Positions 35,301 to 38,424 of a stretch of 38,424 bases of DNA are shown here, piece after piece. The position numbers and the translations under genes were made by a program. The DNA is taken from contig PJRA01000077.1 of the NCBI GenBank assembly GCA_016987375.1, positions 1,190,944 through 1,229,367 on the forward strand, in the 5' to 3' direction. The stretch comes from Brachionus koreanus (taxonomy: Eukaryota > Rotifera > Eurotatoria > Ploima > Brachionidae). The notes beneath the pieces were generated by a model that worked only from the letters and a program-made list of their open reading frames with translations, ran no database searches and was not told the DNA's origin. Position 1 is the first letter of the stretch. Every line of letters starts with the position of its first letter.

Positions 35301-35804
35301 TCAGCTTTTGATTCAATGGATTTGTTTGTTTTGATGGATTTGTTTGGAGGTGACAATTCAAAATTTCCTAACTATTTTCCAAATGACCCAACCAGCCGTA
35401 ATGCATATATGCTAATGAATAGAATAGGTTTTTTTAATTATTTTTTTAGTGAAAAATTTTTAATTATTAAATTCAGAAAAGATGCTTCTAAAAAAAAAAG
35501 CCTTGTCCAAAAAAAGTCAATATTATTTTCAGGATTTGCAGGGCAATGGTCGCTATTTTCCAGTAGATGACGACCATAGGCCATTTTTAAGAAAAAGTAA
35601 ATCTTTAAATTCCCAATGAGTAAGTTTTTTTATTATTTATGTTGTGCTCAAGATGTTCCAATTTTGCATTTGATTCCGTCCCCATTTCCTTCAGTTTGGC
35701 ACACTCAATGGGACACAGTTGAAAACTTGCAAGAAGATCATATTCAAGATATGAGAAAAATAATGAAATACTTCTTGATGGAAATTTTAAATGTTAATAT
35801 CTAG
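32325..35804 (+). CDS. QPCT: glutaminyl-peptide cyclotransferase (glutaminyl cyclase), secreted, 346 aa, five exons
   Basis: The zinc enzyme converts N-terminal Gln (or Glu) of peptides to pyroglutamate in the secretory pathway. Exons are 32325-32393, 32650-32787, 34866-35427, 35477-35596 and 35653-35804, with matching phases (0, 0, 1, 1). Exon 1 is essentially a signal peptide (LLFYLTLTIGISC). Zinc ligands are Asp147 (AATDSAVPCAM), Glu187 (FDGEEAF) and His313 (SVWHT). Catalytic partners are Glu186, Asp227 (LMDLFGG) and Asp288 (VDDDHRPF). A cysteine pair equivalent to the human disulfide is present (Cys130 in FACHYDS, Cys152). The conserved VPILHLIPSPFP block is in exon 5. The length is close to human QPCT (361 aa). 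It starts only 159 bp after the ABCC10 stop, same strand, with its own promoter presumed. Introns 3 and 4 are only 49 and 56 bp; reading through intron 3 hides exon 4 in the wrong frame. Confidence 0.94.
32788..34865 (+). other. QPCT intron 2 (2078 bp)
   Basis: Donor AAT|GTAGGT, acceptor TTTTTTCAG. Two frames inside (33002-33238 and 34189-34374) are Lys/Phe-rich with no recognisable motif and look like chance. A short direct repetition of AGATCAGAT occurs near 33400-33430. No mobile element was recognised. Confidence 0.7.
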
Positions 35805-36150
35805 TAATTATGCAATAATTGCCAATCAATTTTTTTTATATTAAAAATATTTAAATCTCTTTTTTAAAAATATTTAACTTTTAATAAACAATTTTTTCTA
35901 ATTATTTGATTTTAAAGAATCAATCGAGCGAATTTAAACCAGACAAAGAGTTGTAATTGAAAATTGTTTGCAAATAAAAAAAATAACTCGCAATTTTCAT
36001 CAATAAAATATTTTTTTTAAAAATAAAACCTTTCAAAAAAACACTCTGTCAGAATAGATAACTTCTAATAAGCATTATCATCAAGTTCAATTTGTAAAAT
36101 TTTTTTTCATTAAATTAAGTCTAAATTGTAAATTATTTGAAAAAAAATAA
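35805..36150. other. QPCT 3' flank
   Basis: A/T-rich sequence with an AATAAA at about 35883-35888, about 80 bp after the QPCT stop, as a plausible polyadenylation signal. No gene seen. Confidence 0.5.
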
Positions 36151-36154
36151 TTAA

Positions 36155-36616
36155 AAATTCGGAGTCAGTATTTTGGTAAAATGATCAAATTTAATTTTCG
36201 GTTTTTTGTTTAAATATTGGATAGTTTTTTTCCGAAACTTAGAAACATCTGGCTCCTCTTTAAATTTTTTCAAACTTAAACTTTCAGTGGAGAATCGATT
36301 TAATATAATCTTTAAACGTTTAATAAATTGCAACAATGGTACCCTTTCTCTAAAAGTATGAACATATTTAATCGCTTTATTGTTTGGTTGCTTCTAAGGC
36401 GTTATTATCGTCCTCAGAAAAGTTTTCGTACACTTTTTGTGCGACTAAAGCATCAATTAGAATGAAATTTTCAATAACAATATCATTATTCATTAAAGAA
36501 CTGAGAAATATATTAGGATCGTCTGAGCTACTTAACATAGAAGTAATAGACGGAAAGCTTCGAGAAATTAGGCTTGAAGACAAGAAGAATAGTCGAAATG
36601 GAATCTGTGAATCCAT
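36155..36616 (-). CDS. possible minus-strand gene, apparently frameshifted
   Basis: Two minus-strand open frames lie end to end: 36616-36377 (Ser/Asn/Asp-rich, ending EDDNNALEATKQ then stop) and a Lys-rich frame running from about 36395 to a stop near 36151 (KAIKYVHTFRERV, then FKEEPDVSKFRKK). They join with a one-base shift in CAATAAAGCG, as if one gene had been broken, or an intron was too small to recognise. The second frame also follows an AG (GCCTTAG) and could be a separate exon. I do not recognise the product. An opposing plus-strand frame covers part of the same DNA, and only one is likely to be real. Confidence 0.25.
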
Positions 36617-36676
36617 TAAATACTGCCTAGATAACCTAAAGGAAAGAACTAATGAATTAAAGTTACTAATTAAAGT
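36460..36676 (+). CDS. possible plus-strand exon encoding a helical Lys/Glu-rich segment
   Basis: An open frame encodes IKELRNILGSSELLN, then LREIRLEDKK and LDNLKERTNELKLL, with coding-like composition. It ends at a possible donor AAA|GTAATA at 36677. No partner exon was found before the transposon-like element at 37196. It overlaps the minus-strand frame at 36616-36377. Charged, leucine-spaced residues suggest a helix or coiled coil. Product unknown; this strand looks a little more protein-like than the other over the overlap. Confidence 0.3.
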
Positions 36677-37195
36677 AATATTAAATTATTTCTACATTTT
36701 ATCTTTTTTCTAAAATTTTCTCATTTTTTTGAAAAAATTTACACAAAAATTTACATTTTTGGCACGGGATATATATTCTTTTCATGCTTAATTTTTTAGC
36801 TTATATTTTCACACATCTGATTTTTAAATAGTAAGATAAAACCTGAATGAAACAACTTAAAACTTTATAATTGGTAAAAATGATTGATTAAAAATAGAGG
36901 TCTATTTTTTCTTACTATCAAGAATCTTTTCATTAGAAACAAAAAATTATTTAAGAAAAAAAGTTTTTAGCTAAAAGCATTCAATGAAATACACATAAAA
37001 ATCAAATTTATTCAACATTTTATACATATAGTCAAGACTTACATTTAGAAAAATTTAAAGTGCAATTTGACTTGTTGAAACAAGTTTTGAGATTTTCAAA
37101 TATTTTCAACTAGCTTACAAACAATTTGCAAAATTTCCTTAACTTTCAACTAGAACATCAAATTATTTATAAAAAATCATTTGATAAAAATAAAC

Positions 37196-38160
37196 TGAAA
37201 AATTTTGGGTCATGCCTGATATGTGATCAAGGGTTCACATAATACGTGATCTAATAATAGTGCTCACATAATGAATAATAATAATGGTTTGATGAACATC
37301 GCTGATCACAAAATCACTGAAATATTTTATGAATTAAATTAATAAAAATTATTTTCGCTTCACTGAAAATTTGCAAAAAAAGAATCGCAATTTTTGTTTA
37401 AATTGTCAAACAATAAATATTTAATATAAAATACAAACATAAAATGTTTTTTTATTAAAAGTCAATTCATATAAACAATTAAAGAAATTTTTTCAATAAA
37501 ACAATACAACAAATGAGCTTGAAAATTTCTTAAAAAAGGAGCTTGAAATTATAGAAAAAAAAATAAAACAGCCAACAACTATTATTTTAGCTATAATAAA
37601 GATCTAGGCCAGTCAACTGACCGTTTCAAAGACAGACCTGATCAAGTTAAATTTTGATCATACTCTTAAACTAGAAATTATTGAAAATATTTTTTCCTTT
37701 TGAAATTTGCTGATGATTTTTCAGTGAAAGGTGAAAATGAGGACCAAAATTATAATTCAAAATTATTAAATTTCAAGAAAGATACTCAAATGCACAAATG
37801 GACTCAAATGACGATGCAGAGAGTGATGCTGATAAGAATGACTTTGTTTAGAGTGGTGAAGTTACACGTGGATCCAATCGTTTGCCCAATTTGTCATTAA
37901 TTTATGAAAAACTAAAGAAATGTCAACGAAGCACTAATTTTTTTTTTAAATCGAGGTAAAATTTTAATTAATTTTTGATCACATTAAATAAAAAAATAGT
38001 CAGATAAATATTTAACTTTTATTAATTTTATTTTTATCAAAAATTGGCTAATTATTGATTTTGAGATCAGCGATGTTCATCAAACCAGCATTATTATTAA
38101 GATCACGTTTTATGTGAACACTTGATCACTTGTTGGACATAGTCCAAAATTTTCCTTTCA
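37196..38160. mobile_element. 965-bp element with about 105-120 bp inverted terminal repeats
   Basis: The left arm (37196-37316) and right arm (38056-38160) are imperfect reverse complements, sharing AAAATTTTGG at the ends, then TGATCAAG.GTTCACATAA, ACGTGATCT and the long GGTTTGATGAACATCGCTGA. The left arm carries an extra segment of about 15-20 bp near 37260-37280. The word GTGATC/TGATCA recurs within each arm, as repeated transposase-binding sites might. The interior of about 740 bp contains a coding-like remnant (separate entry) but no intact transposase. No clear target-site duplication is visible. It is probably a non-autonomous DNA transposon; the superfamily is unknown. Confidence 0.75.
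37725..37955 (+). pseudogene. broken coding remnant inside the long-TIR element
   Basis: The segment is preceded by a good acceptor (TTTTTCAG at 37717-37724) and followed by a donor-like AG|GTAAAA at 37954-37959. One frame begins VKGENEDQNYNSKLL and stays open to 37900. Another frame gives a more natural acidic stretch, MDSNDDAESDADKNDF, then a TAG at 37849-37851, then NRLPNLSLIYEKLKKCQRS. Coding character therefore switches frame and crosses a stop, suggesting a decayed exon: a transposase remnant or a captured host fragment. I do not recognise the protein. Confidence 0.35.
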
Positions 38161-38424
38161 AAAATATTAATCTAAAAGCGCTTAACTTATAATCTTTTCT
38201 AAATTCTTGGTCTTAAAAAATTTCAACTTATTGATTTGAATACATTATCTCCTACACAAGAAACACGTGAAATTTTATTGCATATTTATTTATTTAATTA
38301 AATTTTAAGTCCCATGGACAAATTGAGATAAGAATAATGGACAGTTAAATATCCAAATGATTTTACAATTAAGTAAAAAATTCAGTTTGTTATATACAAA
38401 AAAATGATTAAGATTATTCAATAT
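38161..38424. other. right edge, no feature
   Basis: A/T-rich sequence to the right of the long-TIR element. Nothing is supported. Confidence 0.5.

Noticed and set aside
35428..35570. Open frame continuing from QPCT exon 3 through intron 3
   Set aside because: The frame read-through gives a low-complexity peptide and an early stop. Splicing out 49 bp restores the conserved VDDDHRPF segment in another frame.

Overview
This is an AT-rich (very roughly three-quarters A+T by eye) animal nuclear genome segment. The animal assignment rests on a kindlin gene, an ABCC10-type transporter, a secreted glutaminyl cyclase, NAD-dependent isocitrate dehydrogenase subunits with mitochondrial presequences, spliceosomal introns and metazoan-like U1 snRNA genes. 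Many introns are very short (about 49-125 bp), alongside a few of 0.8-2.3 kb. I cannot name the species. An AT-rich, compact invertebrate such as a monogonont rotifer would fit, but that is only a guess.

Layout: 1-3211 is AT-rich sequence with no convincing gene. 3212-5595 (+) is a five-exon coiled-coil protein of 465 aa. 7351-13664 (-) is a four-exon kindlin (fermitin) of 732 aa. 15812-16278 (-) is a weak possible gene with an AT-hook-like basic motif. 17290-18411 (-) is a regulatory (gamma/beta-type) IDH3 subunit, head to head with 18906-20142 (+), the catalytic IDH3 alpha subunit; only 494 bp separate the two start codons. 21991-22152 and 22405-22565 (+) are two tandem U1 snRNA genes, the second with a C-to-T change at position 9 of the 5' splice-site recognition sequence. 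24330-32165 (+) is a four-exon ABCC10/MRP7 transporter of 1509 aa. 32325-35804 (+) is a five-exon glutaminyl-peptide cyclotransferase of 346 aa. 36151-36713 contains overlapping candidate ORFs on both strands. 37196-38160 is an element with long inverted terminal repeats enclosing a broken coding remnant.

I reconstructed exon structures by joining reading frames at GT/AG sites so that phases match; each of the five spliced gene models joins without a frame conflict. The two IDH3 genes encode partners of one mitochondrial TCA-cycle enzyme and probably share a divergent promoter. The other genes look functionally unrelated: integrin adhesion, membrane export, N-terminal pyroglutamate formation and splicing. 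Mobile or repeat DNA sits in introns and at the right end: a 222-bp TTAA-bounded MITE and a tRNA-headed repeat in ABCC10 intron 1, an inverted copy of that repeat in kindlin intron 1, and the long-TIR element near 37.2-38.2 kb.
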